Assembly (NCBI GenBank): GCA_026395855.1
Contig: JAPLXX010000040.1
Coordinates: forward strand, 1 to 7,041
Source: Candidatus Pacearchaeota archaeon
GTDB taxonomy: Archaea; Nanobdellota; Nanobdellia; Pacearchaeales; GW2011-AR1
Reading direction: 5' to 3'
Length of the DNA: 7,041 bases
The notes below the pieces were generated by a model, which ran no database searches, was not told the DNA's origin, and saw only the letters and a list, made by a program, of their open reading frames with translations. Positions 1 through 4,127 of this stretch are shown here, one piece after another (the first letter of the stretch is position 1; the number at the start of each line of letters is the position of its first letter). The position numbers and the translations under genes are program-made.

Positions 1-15
1 AAGATATCTATATAC

Positions 16-58
16 TATATAATATATATTTTTTTAAATATATATAATATATATAAAA
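16..58. other. A/T-only tract, possible DNA-unwinding element
   Basis: These 43 bases contain no G or C. They include an inverted repeat, ATATATATTT at 22-31 and AAATATATAT at 36-45, separated by four T. The tract lies about 22 bp before an ORB-like element at 81-102, the kind of pairing seen in archaeal origins where a duplex-unwinding region sits beside ORB boxes. That role is inferred; AT-rich spacers are also common in genomes of this composition. Confidence 0.4.
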
Positions 59-80
59 GTTAAATTTTTATTTTTAAATG

Positions 81-102
81 TTTCTACAGGAAAGCAAGGG
101 GT
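81..102 (+). other. ORB-like element 1 (candidate Orc1/Cdc6 binding site)
   Basis: The element is an imperfect dyad, TTTCTACAGGAAA, followed by GCAA and then GGGGT. This dyad plus G-run architecture is that of archaeal origin recognition boxes, recalled for Aeropyrum, Sulfolobus and Pyrococcus. It matches the second element at 1653-1674 in 19 of 22 positions and in the same orientation. It sits in non-coding DNA beside the A/T-only tract and is followed by more G-rich sequence (GTGTGTGGGTG). No orc1/cdc6 gene is visible in the window; one could lie to the left. Confidence 0.5.
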
Positions 103-174
103 GTGTGGGTGATTTTTCTCTTCTAATCTTCTTTGTTCCATATCCTCTAAAATCTATTTAGATTTACAGAAAAG

Positions 175-184
175 TTTATATATA
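175..184 (+). promoter_or_regulatory. TATA box of PRC-barrel gene
   Basis: TTTATATATA is centred 24.5 nt upstream of the ATG at 204. This is the spacing expected when archaeal transcription starts at or next to the start codon, giving a leaderless mRNA. No Shine-Dalgarno site is present. Confidence 0.7.
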
Positions 185-203
185 GTTTCTATTTAATTTT
201 GAC

Positions 204-464
204 ATGCAAGGAGACAAAAATCCCTTCAGAACTATTGTCACGAAGATGATAGTTACTAAAGAGGGAAAAAGATTAGGTTTTGTTAAGGATGTAACTTTTG
301 AGACAAAGTCAGGAGAGCTGATAAGTCTTGTAGTGAAAGAGCCTACACCTTATACAAGAAATTTGAACCTGGAGAAAACCTCTTCAAATGAGCTTCTTGT
401 GCCTTACAATGCTATTATAGCTATAGGGGACTTTGTTATAGTCTCTGAAGAAGATTTAGTGTAG
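204..464 (+). CDS. PRC-barrel domain protein
   Basis: The 86-residue protein is a single small beta-barrel of the PRC type. The recognisable run is residues 9-80: a strand with I11-V12, the GKRLGFVKDV turn at 21-30 (the typical 'G.xG.V.D' entry of the fold), the SGELISLVV strand at 36-44, and the closing VPYNAIIAIGDFVIV segment at 66-80. Archaeal genomes carry many stand-alone PRC-barrel proteins of 75-90 residues. They are thought to act as small adaptor or RNA-associated proteins, but their exact role is unsettled. It has no signal peptide or membrane helix, so it is likely cytosolic. The ATG start is fixed by the TATA box at 175-184. It is probably a single-gene transcript ended by the T6 run at 500-505. 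Confidence 0.85.
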   Translation: MQGDKNPFRTIVTKMIVTKEGKRLGFVKDVTFETKSGELISLVVKEPTPYTRNLNLEKTSSNELLVPYNAIIAIGDFVIVSEEDLV

Positions 465-499
465 GTATATAGATTCTATAAAGGCGATTCACAGACAAA

Positions 500-505
500 T
501 TTTTT
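500..505 (+). terminator. Oligo-T terminator after PRC-barrel gene
   Basis: A T6 run lies 36 nt past the PRC-barrel stop codon, with no stem before it. Archaeal RNA polymerase commonly stops at such U-tracts. A new TATA box follows at once, supporting a transcript boundary here. Confidence 0.4.
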
Positions 506-527
506 ACTTATAGATTCGGATATAAAA

Positions 528-537
528 CTTTAAAAAT
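528..537 (+). promoter_or_regulatory. TATA box of SecB-like gene
   Basis: CTTTAAAAAT is centred 25.5 nt before the ATG at 558, which predicts a leaderless transcript. No Shine-Dalgarno sequence precedes the start. Confidence 0.65.
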
Positions 538-557
538 ATCCTTTTCCCCTAAATTCA

Positions 558-968
558 ATGAGAGTAATTGGTTTTAATTTTGATAAAATAAGTATTGAAC
601 GCTTTAAGGACAAGGTAGAGGGCCTAAAGATAACAACTAACATAGATATCTCTGAAATTAAAGAGATAAAATCTGAAATTTTAAAGACAAAAGAAGAACT
701 TGTACAGGTAAAGTTTTTCTATGTAGTCAATTACGAGCCAGAATTCGCAAAAGTAGACCTTAAAGGAACAGTTCTTATTTCAATAGAGGAAAAGCAAGCC
801 AAGGAAATTCTAAAGGAATGGAAAAAGAAAAAATTACCAGAAGACTTTAGAATGCCTCTTTTCAATATAATTCTCAGAAAAGCAACCACAAAGTCCCTGA
901 ATCTTGAGGATGAAATGAATCTTCCTCTCCACATCCCCCTTCCAAGCTTAAAGCCAAAGGAAAAATAA
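558..968 (+). CDS. SecB-like fold protein (tentative)
   Basis: This 136-residue protein has no signal peptide or membrane segment. Its segment order parallels bacterial SecB and SecB-like chaperones. It has an N-terminal strand (3-8), KITTNIDIS at 24-32, a long beta-hairpin region (VQVKFFYVV 49-57, then FAKVDLKGTVLISIEE 63-78), an acidic/basic helix (80-93), then PEDFRMPLFNIILRKATTKSL at 94-114, which matches the SecB 'lower helix after P..-L-FP-..' region. It ends in a proline-rich tail with LPLHIPLPSL. If correct, it would bind unfolded or secretory proteins. Archaea generally lack classical SecB, though SecB-like proteins such as Methanocaldococcus MJ0357 are known to me from the literature. 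The match is by eye and distant, so an unrelated beta-alpha fold is possible. The wHTH gene starts 9-27 nt downstream and may share its transcript. Confidence 0.5.
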   Translation: MRVIGFNFDKISIERFKDKVEGLKITTNIDISEIKEIKSEILKTKEELVQVKFFYVVNYEPEFAKVDLKGTVLISIEEKQAKEILKEWKKKKLPEDFRMPLFNIILRKATTKSLNLEDEMNLPLHIPLPSLKPKEK

Positions 969-975
969 TTTAAAA
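966..975 (+). promoter_or_regulatory. TATA-like box inside SecB-like stop codon, sets start at 996
   Basis: TAATTTAAAA overlaps the TAA stop of the upstream gene. It is centred 25.5 nt before the ATG at 996 but only 7.5 nt before the GTG at 978. By the spacing rule that holds across this window it supports 996 as the leaderless start, and an independent promoter for the wHTH gene. Confidence 0.4.
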
Positions 976-995
976 CAGTGAATTCCTATTCTTCT

Positions 996-1283
996 ATGAA
1001 AATCTCTGAAAAAAAGAAAGATAGAATTTCAGAGCAGATATTAGCTTTTCTTTACACCTCTTCTCCGAAACCGGTTTTTACATTCTATATAGCACAGGAA
1101 GTTGCCAGGGATGAGGAATTTGTTAAAAATCTCCTCCTTAGTCTTAAGAAAAAAAATTTAGTGGCAGAGATTAAAAAAAACCCTGACGGAAAGCCATATT
1201 TGAAGAGATCACGATGGAAGTTAAGTGATGTAGCATATATAGCATACAAGAATGCAGGAAGCCAAGAAACAAGCAGGAAATAA
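996..1283 (+). CDS. Small winged-helix DNA-binding protein
   Basis: The protein is 95 residues from the ATG at 996. A GTG at 978 would add six residues but has no Shine-Dalgarno site and no suitably spaced TATA box. Predicted elements form one winged helix: helix 1 ISEQILAFLY, helix 2 FTFYIAQEVARD, recognition helix EEFVKNLLLSLKKKNLV, then a basic beta-wing AEIKKNPDGKPYLKRSRWKLSD and a C-terminal helix. It is very basic and lacks a ligand-binding domain, so it looks like a compact DNA-binding regulator or architectural protein. Its target is unknown. It lies directly behind the SecB-like gene and could be read through from that promoter or from a TATA-like box overlapping that gene's stop codon. 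Confidence 0.65.
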   Translation: MKISEKKKDRISEQILAFLYTSSPKPVFTFYIAQEVARDEEFVKNLLLSLKKKNLVAEIKKNPDGKPYLKRSRWKLSDVAYIAYKNAGSQETSRK

Positions 1284-1322
1284 CAAATCTTCAATCAACA
1301 CATATATTGTAATAAACTAAAC

Positions 1323-1332
1323 TTTTTATATA
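1323..1332 (+). promoter_or_regulatory. TATA box of coiled-coil/wHTH gene A
   Basis: TTTTTATATA is centred 24.5 nt before the ATG at 1352, which again predicts a leaderless mRNA. Confidence 0.7.
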
Positions 1333-1351
1333 GCTATCATCTCAAAACAAA

Positions 1352-2101
1352 ATGGAGTTCATATCAGAAAGTTCAATAAAGGAATCTTTTCAGAAAGTTA
1401 AGAAAGATATAAGTTTTCTTAGTAATGAGCTTTTTGGCATGAAGCAGGAGCTTGCTGAAACCAGAAAAGAGATTATCAAAATCTGTGAAATTCTTGAAAA
1501 TCTGGTGTCAAAAATAGAGGAAAAAGGACCTAAAACCCCTATTCAGGCTATTCCAGCATTTCCAACACACGAACCAGCAAATCCAACATTTCCAGCACAT
1601 AATCCAGCACATAATCACACTGTAGAGCCTTTAAACCCCAAAATTCAATGCTTTTCCACTGGAAACCAAGGGGTTCCAACAGACAGACAGACAAACCAAC
1701 AGACAGACAAATACCCTCAAAATCTATCTGAAAACCAATTTTTCCCTGTTCAGCAGGCAATGCAAAGTCCTATAGAAAATGCTGCTAAGATGCTGGATTC
1801 TCTTGATAGTTTAAAGAAAGAAATAAGGCTGAAGTTCAAACAGCTTACAGATCAGGAGATTCTCGTGTTTTCAACTCTTTATCAATTAGAAGAAGAGCAA
1901 GGCCCTGTTGAATATAAGGCCTTGGCACAAAAACTAAGCCTGACAGAAAGCTCAATAAGGGATTACATAGGAAGGTTGCTGAAAAAGGGAATTCCCGTCG
2001 AGAAAAAAAGAATTAATAACAAGCAGATTCAGGTCAGCATATCGCAGAATCTTAAGAAAATAGCTTCTTTATCAACAATTCTGCAGCTACGTGATATATA
2101 A
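1352..2101 (+). CDS. Coiled-coil/linker/winged-helix protein A
   Basis: This 249-residue soluble protein has three parts. Residues 5-57 form a coiled coil (ESSIKESFQKVKKDI and following heptads). Residues 60-135 are a low-complexity linker rich in Pro, Asn, His and Gln, with a PAHN-PAHN duplication (81-88) and a TDRQTNQQTDK stretch. Residues 160-232 form a winged helix: LTDQEILVFSTLYQLEE, a second helix around YKALAQKLSL, recognition helix TESSIRDYIGRLLKKG, and wing PVEKKRINNKQIQVSI. It shares this design and visible wHTH similarity with the minus-strand gene at 2324-2932, so the two look like diverged paralogues. A coiled coil plus wHTH suggests a dimeric or oligomeric DNA-binding protein; its target is unknown. 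The DNA encoding linker residues 100-107 carries an ORB-like element, so this segment may be under DNA-level as well as protein-level constraint. Confidence 0.7.
   Translation: MEFISESSIKESFQKVKKDISFLSNELFGMKQELAETRKEIIKICEILENLVSKIEEKGPKTPIQAIPAFPTHEPANPTFPAHNPAHNHTVEPLNPKIQCFSTGNQGVPTDRQTNQQTDKYPQNLSENQFFPVQQAMQSPIENAAKMLDSLDSLKKEIRLKFKQLTDQEILVFSTLYQLEEEQGPVEYKALAQKLSLTESSIRDYIGRLLKKGIPVEKKRINNKQIQVSISQNLKKIASLSTILQLRDI
1591..1614 (+). repeat. 12-bp tandem duplication TCCAGCACATAA x2
   Basis: Two perfect tandem copies of TCCAGCACATAA encode the PAHN-PAHN part of the linker. The 14-mer TTCCAGCACATAAT beginning at 1590 recurs at 3126-3139 in non-coding DNA, beside the AAACAG palindrome array. 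Confidence 0.75.
1653..1674 (+). other. ORB-like element 2 inside linker coding sequence
   Basis: A dyad TTTCCA-C-TGGAAA (1653-1665) with a single central base is followed by CCAA and GGGGT. It matches the archaeal ORB layout (dyad plus downstream G-run) better than element 1 does, and the dyad arms are perfect. In the protein it encodes part of the unstructured FSTGNQGV segment, where codon choice is free. An outer AACCCC at 1633-1638 mirrors the GGGGTT at 1670-1675. Whether Orc1 binds here is untested. Confidence 0.5.
1679..1711 (+). repeat. ACAGACAGACAAA-type short repeats
   Basis: A GACA-rich tract contains CAACAGACAGACAGACAAAC and then CAACAGACAGACAAAT. It encodes the TDRQTNQQTDK part of the protein A linker. 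It is probably a slippage-prone low-complexity repeat, but it adjoins the ORB-like element. Confidence 0.6.
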
Positions 2102-2323
2102 TTCCTCAAATTAACGTTCCACACCGAATAACTATTGCTTTATGCTTTATAGCCTTTAATAACCCTCTTTTTCCGAGTTTCTCCTTATTATTTATTTCTA
2201 CTTTTTCTTTGCAATATGCTAAAAACCTTATTTTTATGCTTTTTTAAGCTTTTTTCTTAGATTTTTGCATGTATCTAACTCTCACTTTTCGATTTTTTAC
2301 CCTTAATTTCACCTTGTAAAACC
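2102..2323. other. T-rich spacer between convergent genes
   Basis: This 222-bp spacer separates the stop codons of two convergent genes. The plus strand is strongly pyrimidine-biased with many T5-T6 runs (for example near 2239-2267), suitable as U-tract terminators for the plus-strand gene. The minus strand has no comparable T-run, so the end of the opposing transcript is unclear. I see no credible ORF or structured RNA. Confidence 0.5.
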
Positions 2324-2932
2324 CTATTTTTTACCTTTTTGGCCTTCTTTTAGCCTCACTTTTACTCTTTTCAGCAGTTTTTCCTTGATTATATCAGGTA
2401 CAAATACCCTCTTTTTCCCGTTTTTTTCAATAACTTCTTCTATTATACCATTGCTCTTTTGCTTGATTCTATTCAGATGTCCCCTTATTGTTGATCTCTC
2501 TTTTCCAAGCATTGCAGCCAGGTCATCATATCCTAATTTTAAATCAGAGTTTAGCAAAACCCAGATAAGAGCTCTTTCAGTTACTGAAAATTGGTCAAAA
2601 TTCGGTGTTTGAACACCTGTTTGAACACCTGTTTGAACAGCATAAACAGTCGGTTGTTTATCAAACAGCTGTTTGGGTGTTTGATTTTTCCTTCCTGATT
2701 TGAGTTCATTCATAACAGAGATAATATTTTTTAATCCTTCAACTTCTTCTTTTACCGACGATAAAACATCTTTTATCTCTTCTATATCTTTTTTTTGCAG
2801 ATTATTCTCAGAATCCAGGTGTTTAATCCACACACCAACAGAGTTTACATCTTTTTTCACAGATTCAAAACTCTTTTTTGTGTCATCTTTCAGCTGTTCA
2901 ACCTCTTTTTTTCTAAAAAGCCAACCAAACAT
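2324..2932 (-). CDS. Coiled-coil/linker/winged-helix protein B
   Basis: The 202-residue protein begins with a hydrophobic MFGWLF followed by charged RKKEVEQLKDD, a start shared by small coiled-coil proteins I associate with DPANN genomes. Residues 7-77 are a heptad-rich coiled coil. Residues 79-112 are a Gln/Thr-rich linker with a VQTGVQTGVQT repeat. Residues 115-180 form a winged helix: SVTERALIWVLLNSD, YDDLAAMLGK, recognition helix ERSTIRGHLNRIKQKS, and wing IIEEVIEKNGKKRVFVP. A lysine/arginine-rich tail follows. The recognition helix aligns with TESSIRDYIGRLLKKG of protein A. It is probably a dimeric DNA-binding protein of unknown target. A TATA box (2954-2963) gives a leaderless start. 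Palindromes next to that box and inside its own linker suggest autoregulation, an inference. Confidence 0.75.
   Translation of the reverse strand: MFGWLFRKKEVEQLKDDTKKSFESVKKDVNSVGVWIKHLDSENNLQKKDIEEIKDVLSSVKEEVEGLKNIISVMNELKSGRKNQTPKQLFDKQPTVYAVQTGVQTGVQTPNFDQFSVTERALIWVLLNSDLKLGYDDLAAMLGKERSTIRGHLNRIKQKSNGIIEEVIEKNGKKRVFVPDIIKEKLLKRVKVRLKEGQKGKK
2605..2674. repeat. CTGTTT/AAACAG repeat cluster within linker CDS
   Basis: Three near-palindromic 12-mers run in tandem: GTGTTTGAACAC (2605-2616), CTGTTTGAACAC (2617-2628) and CTGTTTGAACAG (2629-2640). They are followed by AAACAG at 2644-2649 and the perfect palindrome AAACAGCTGTTT at 2663-2674. The tandem part encodes the VQTGVQTGVQT peptide repeat of protein B. 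The same 12-bp palindrome occurs upstream of the gene at 3113-3124. Confidence 0.75.
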
Positions 2933-2953
2933 GTAGTAATTTAATAAGCATCA

Positions 2954-2963
2954 TTTATATATT
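2954..2963 (-). promoter_or_regulatory. TATA box of protein B gene
   Basis: On the minus strand the box reads AATATATAAA, centred 26.5 nt before the ATG at 2932-2930, which predicts a leaderless mRNA. The palindrome at 2968-2986 abuts its upstream side, where the TFB-recognition element would lie. Confidence 0.65.
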
Positions 2964-2967
2964 TTTT

Positions 2968-3000
2968 GCTTTTTCGACGAAAAAGCACGTTTTTTGTGCT
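2968..3000. promoter_or_regulatory. Overlapping inverted repeats abutting TATA box (candidate operator)
   Basis: GCTTTTTCG (2968-2976), a single A, and CGAAAAAGC (2978-2986) form a perfect 19-bp dyad. It overlaps a second inverted repeat, AGCAC (2984-2988) with GTGCT (2996-3000). The dyad is immediately upstream of the minus-strand TATA box, so a bound dimer would be expected to interfere with or assist TBP/TFB. A role as an operator for protein B itself is inferred. Confidence 0.45.
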
Positions 3001-3089
3001 CTTAATCAGCTCAAATCAGCACTTCTGACACCATTTTTTTAATCATCAAACCTTCAAAAAAGGGTGAAAATTGTTCAAAAAACACTACC

Positions 3090-3124
3090 AAACAGCCTGT
3101 TTAAACAGAGACAAACAGCTGTTT
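3090..3124. repeat. AAACAG/CTGTTT palindrome array (candidate binding sites)
   Basis: Five half-sites lie in 35 bp: AAACAG (3090-3095), CTGTTT (3097-3102), AAACAG (3103-3108), AAACAG (3113-3118) and CTGTTT (3119-3124). They make the perfect palindromes CTGTTTAAACAG (3097-3108) and AAACAGCTGTTT (3113-3124). The second is identical to the one inside the protein B gene at 2663-2674. The density and symmetry suggest a site for a dimeric DNA-binding protein, plausibly protein A or B. Confidence 0.55.
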
Positions 3125-3156
3125 ATTCCAGCACATAATAAAAATCTCCTTGTACG

Positions 3157-3176
3157 AAGCTAACCTTAGTGCACAA
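3157..3176 (+). repeat. 20-bp direct repeat, copy 1
   Basis: This copy reads AAGCTAACCTTAGTGCACAA and matches the copy at 3678-3697 in 17 of 20 positions. Both contain GTGCAC, and they flank the small membrane-protein gene at a 521-bp offset. Confidence 0.45.
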
Positions 3177-3332
3177 TCTTCGCCCTAAAAAAGAAATTTA
3201 GAAAAACTTTTGCTGCAAATTACGCCTAAATCCGACGATAAAACAGGATTTTTAGCATAAATCACTATTAAAAACCGTTTAATTAACAGATTACTATACA
3301 GTCTTCTTATTAAAATTTTAGAGACCTTCGAA

Positions 3333-3342
3333 ATATTTATAA
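3333..3342 (+). promoter_or_regulatory. TATA box of small membrane-protein gene
   Basis: ATATTTATAA is centred 48.5 nt upstream of the ATG at 3386. This puts the transcription start about 22-25 nt before the ATG, so the mRNA should have a short leader. That agrees with the Shine-Dalgarno site, which most other genes here lack. Confidence 0.6.
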
Positions 3343-3367
3343 TCCTATTTTTCCTGTAATCCCTACG

Positions 3368-3376
3368 AAAGGAGGT
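3368..3376 (+). promoter_or_regulatory. Strong Shine-Dalgarno site AAAGGAGGT
   Basis: AAAGGAGGT is almost fully complementary to the 3' end of 16S rRNA. Ten bases separate its GGAGG core from the ATG at 3386. It is the strongest such site in the window and fixes the start of the 56-residue gene. Confidence 0.75.
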
Positions 3377-3385
3377 TGAATATAA

Positions 3386-3556
3386 ATGGCAAAGTTAACT
3401 GCATGGCTTGTAACCATTATTGGTGCTTTACTTGTGCTGCAATTACTCTTCCCTGCCACGTTCGCAGGAACATGGTTTAGTTGGGTAGTAGCATTGGCTG
3501 TACTATTTGTTGGTATAGGCAAGCTTATGAGAAATTACAACGGAAAAAGGAAATAA
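3386..3556 (+). CDS. Small two-helix membrane protein (56 aa)
   Basis: This short gene encodes MAKLTAWLVT..., with two predicted membrane helices: residues 6-22 (AWLVTIIGALLVLQLLF) and 30-46 (WFSWVVALAVLFVGIGK). A FPATFAGTW loop joins them, and a basic tail RNYNGKRK follows. A short N-terminus with one lysine and a strongly basic C-terminus suggest a hairpin with both ends in the cytoplasm. Codon use and the strong ribosome binding site support it as a real gene; the longer opposite-strand frame covering it is its shadow. I recall similar small hairpin proteins in DPANN genomes, but their function is not known to me. Its own promoter, leader and T-rich terminator indicate a single-gene, probably well-expressed transcript. 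Confidence 0.75.
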   Translation: MAKLTAWLVTIIGALLVLQLLFPATFAGTWFSWVVALAVLFVGIGKLMRNYNGKRK

Positions 3557-3591
3557 TCCTTCTTCCTTATTTTTATTTTTTATTTTAATTT
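3557..3591 (+). terminator. T-rich terminator after small membrane-protein gene
   Basis: A run of T4-T6 blocks broken by single A or C bases begins directly after the stop codon (TTATTTTTATTTTTTATTTT). It has no stem and fits an archaeal U-tract terminator. Confidence 0.55.
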
Positions 3592-3677
3592 AAATTATGC
3601 ATTAGAGCTGTATTTTTGAAAACATAGTTGTATCTTTATTTATTTAGGCGGTTTTTTATGCTCTTTCTCTCTGAATT

Positions 3678-3697
3678 AAGCCAATCTAAGTGCACAA
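3678..3697 (+). repeat. 20-bp direct repeat, copy 2
   Basis: This copy reads AAGCCAATCTAAGTGCACAA, 17 of 20 identical to copy 1 at 3157-3176. It lies 65 nt before the start of the Cys-rich gene. It could be a shared regulatory element or a trace of duplication around the small membrane-protein gene. Confidence 0.45.
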
Positions 3698-3730
3698 AAT
3701 GCTATTTTCTTAGTGGTTTTATCACCTAAA

Positions 3731-3740
3731 TTCTTAAATA
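3731..3740 (+). promoter_or_regulatory. TATA box of Cys-rich gene
   Basis: TTCTTAAATA is centred 26.5 nt before the ATG at 3762, giving a leaderless transcript. Confidence 0.6.
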
Positions 3741-3761
3741 CCCCCTTATTTCATATTTGAA

Positions 3762-4022
3762 ATGGCATGTCCCTTGTATAAAGGCGGAGCAGAATGCGGA
3801 GAGCATTCGGAATATTATGTGCTTTCTGAAAAAACAGTAAGAACATTGTGTACATCATCTGATTTTGAATCTTGTCCAGAACGTATTAAACATCAAAAAG
3901 AGGAATTAGAACAGCGTGCACAAAGCCAACCTAAGTTAATGGCATCTAAGGGAATCGATTTACCAGACGATTATGATTTTCAAGGTCCCGTAAGACCCTG
4001 TGGTGTCGCTCCCGGTGAATAA
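3762..4022 (+). CDS. Small Cys-rich protein, probable metal binding
   Basis: This 86-residue soluble protein is of unknown function. Its N-terminal half carries four cysteines spaced C3-x8-C12-x17-C30-x7-C38, in the setting MACPLYKGGAECG...TLCTSSDFESCPE. A 'CPL..G..C...Y....C.S.....CP' layout is typical of small prokaryotic proteins that bind zinc or an iron-sulfur cluster. A fifth cysteine, C80, lies in the tail (RPCGVAPGE). Between them is a charged helical stretch, residues 38-55 (PERIKHQKEELEQRAQ), then an acidic segment DLPDDYDFQGP. There is no signal peptide. It stands alone, with its own promoter and a short T-run after its stop codon. The family is not recognised with confidence; the metal-binding role is inferred from cysteine spacing only. 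Confidence 0.65.
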   Translation: MACPLYKGGAECGEHSEYYVLSEKTVRTLCTSSDFESCPERIKHQKEELEQRAQSQPKLMASKGIDLPDDYDFQGPVRPCGVAPGE

Positions 4023-4034
4023 ATTCCCAAAAAC

Positions 4035-4046
4035 CCCTTTTTCTTC
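4035..4046 (+). terminator. CCCCTTTTTCTT terminator after Cys-rich gene
   Basis: A T5 run within a pyrimidine stretch 13 nt after the stop codon is a plausible archaeal termination signal. The next gene has its own TATA box. Confidence 0.35.
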
Positions 4047-4096
4047 ATTAAAACTTCGCACAAGATGTATTATCAGACTTTTAAAATGACAACACT

Positions 4097-4106
4097 TTTT
4101 TATAAA
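4097..4106 (+). promoter_or_regulatory. TATA box of recombinase gene
   Basis: TTTTTATAAA is centred 26.5 nt before the GTG at 4128. The fit supports the GTG as a leaderless start codon rather than a later ATG. Confidence 0.65.
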
Positions 4107-4127
4107 TAAGTTCGTATAATCTAATTA

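Larger units (their letters stand above)
2933..3385. other. 453-bp intergenic region rich in palindromes
   Basis: This divergent spacer holds the minus-strand TATA box at 2954-2963, two overlapping inverted repeats at 2968-3000, and an AATCAGC direct repeat (3004-3010 and 3014-3020). It also holds the AAACAG/CTGTTT array at 3090-3124, the TTCCAGCACATAAT 14-mer at 3126-3139, and one copy of a 20-bp direct repeat at 3157-3176. The promoter and ribosome binding site of the small membrane-protein gene follow at 3333-3376. No additional convincing ORF or RNA gene was found. Confidence 0.6.

Noticed and set aside
2605..2674. CRISPR-like array in the repeat cluster
   Set aside because: Repeats are 12 bp in direct tandem without spacers and lie in an intact reading frame.
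2968..2986. Hairpin as transcription terminator
   Set aside because: It lies upstream of the minus-strand TATA box with no gene ending into it from either side, so a promoter-linked role is more likely.
3337..3522. 61-residue minus-strand frame opposite the small membrane gene
   Set aside because: It is antisense to the hydrophobic 56-residue gene, which has a strong SD and promoter; the reverse frame is its shadow.
3658..3729. 23-codon plus-strand ORF with a CTKC motif
   Set aside because: No ribosome binding site or well-placed TATA box for it, it overlaps the 20-bp direct repeat, and its composition is like spacer DNA.
3741..3764. Third ORB candidate in reverse: CCCCC-TTA-TTTCATATTTGAAA
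   Set aside because: The dyad TTTCA/TGAAA has the wrong spacing to the C-run, and the sequence overlaps the promoter-to-start region of the Cys-rich gene, so chance is likely.
4063..4088. dif-like CGCACAAGATGTATTATC upstream of xerA
   Set aside because: It has some resemblance to bacterial dif centre sequence but no inverted arms.
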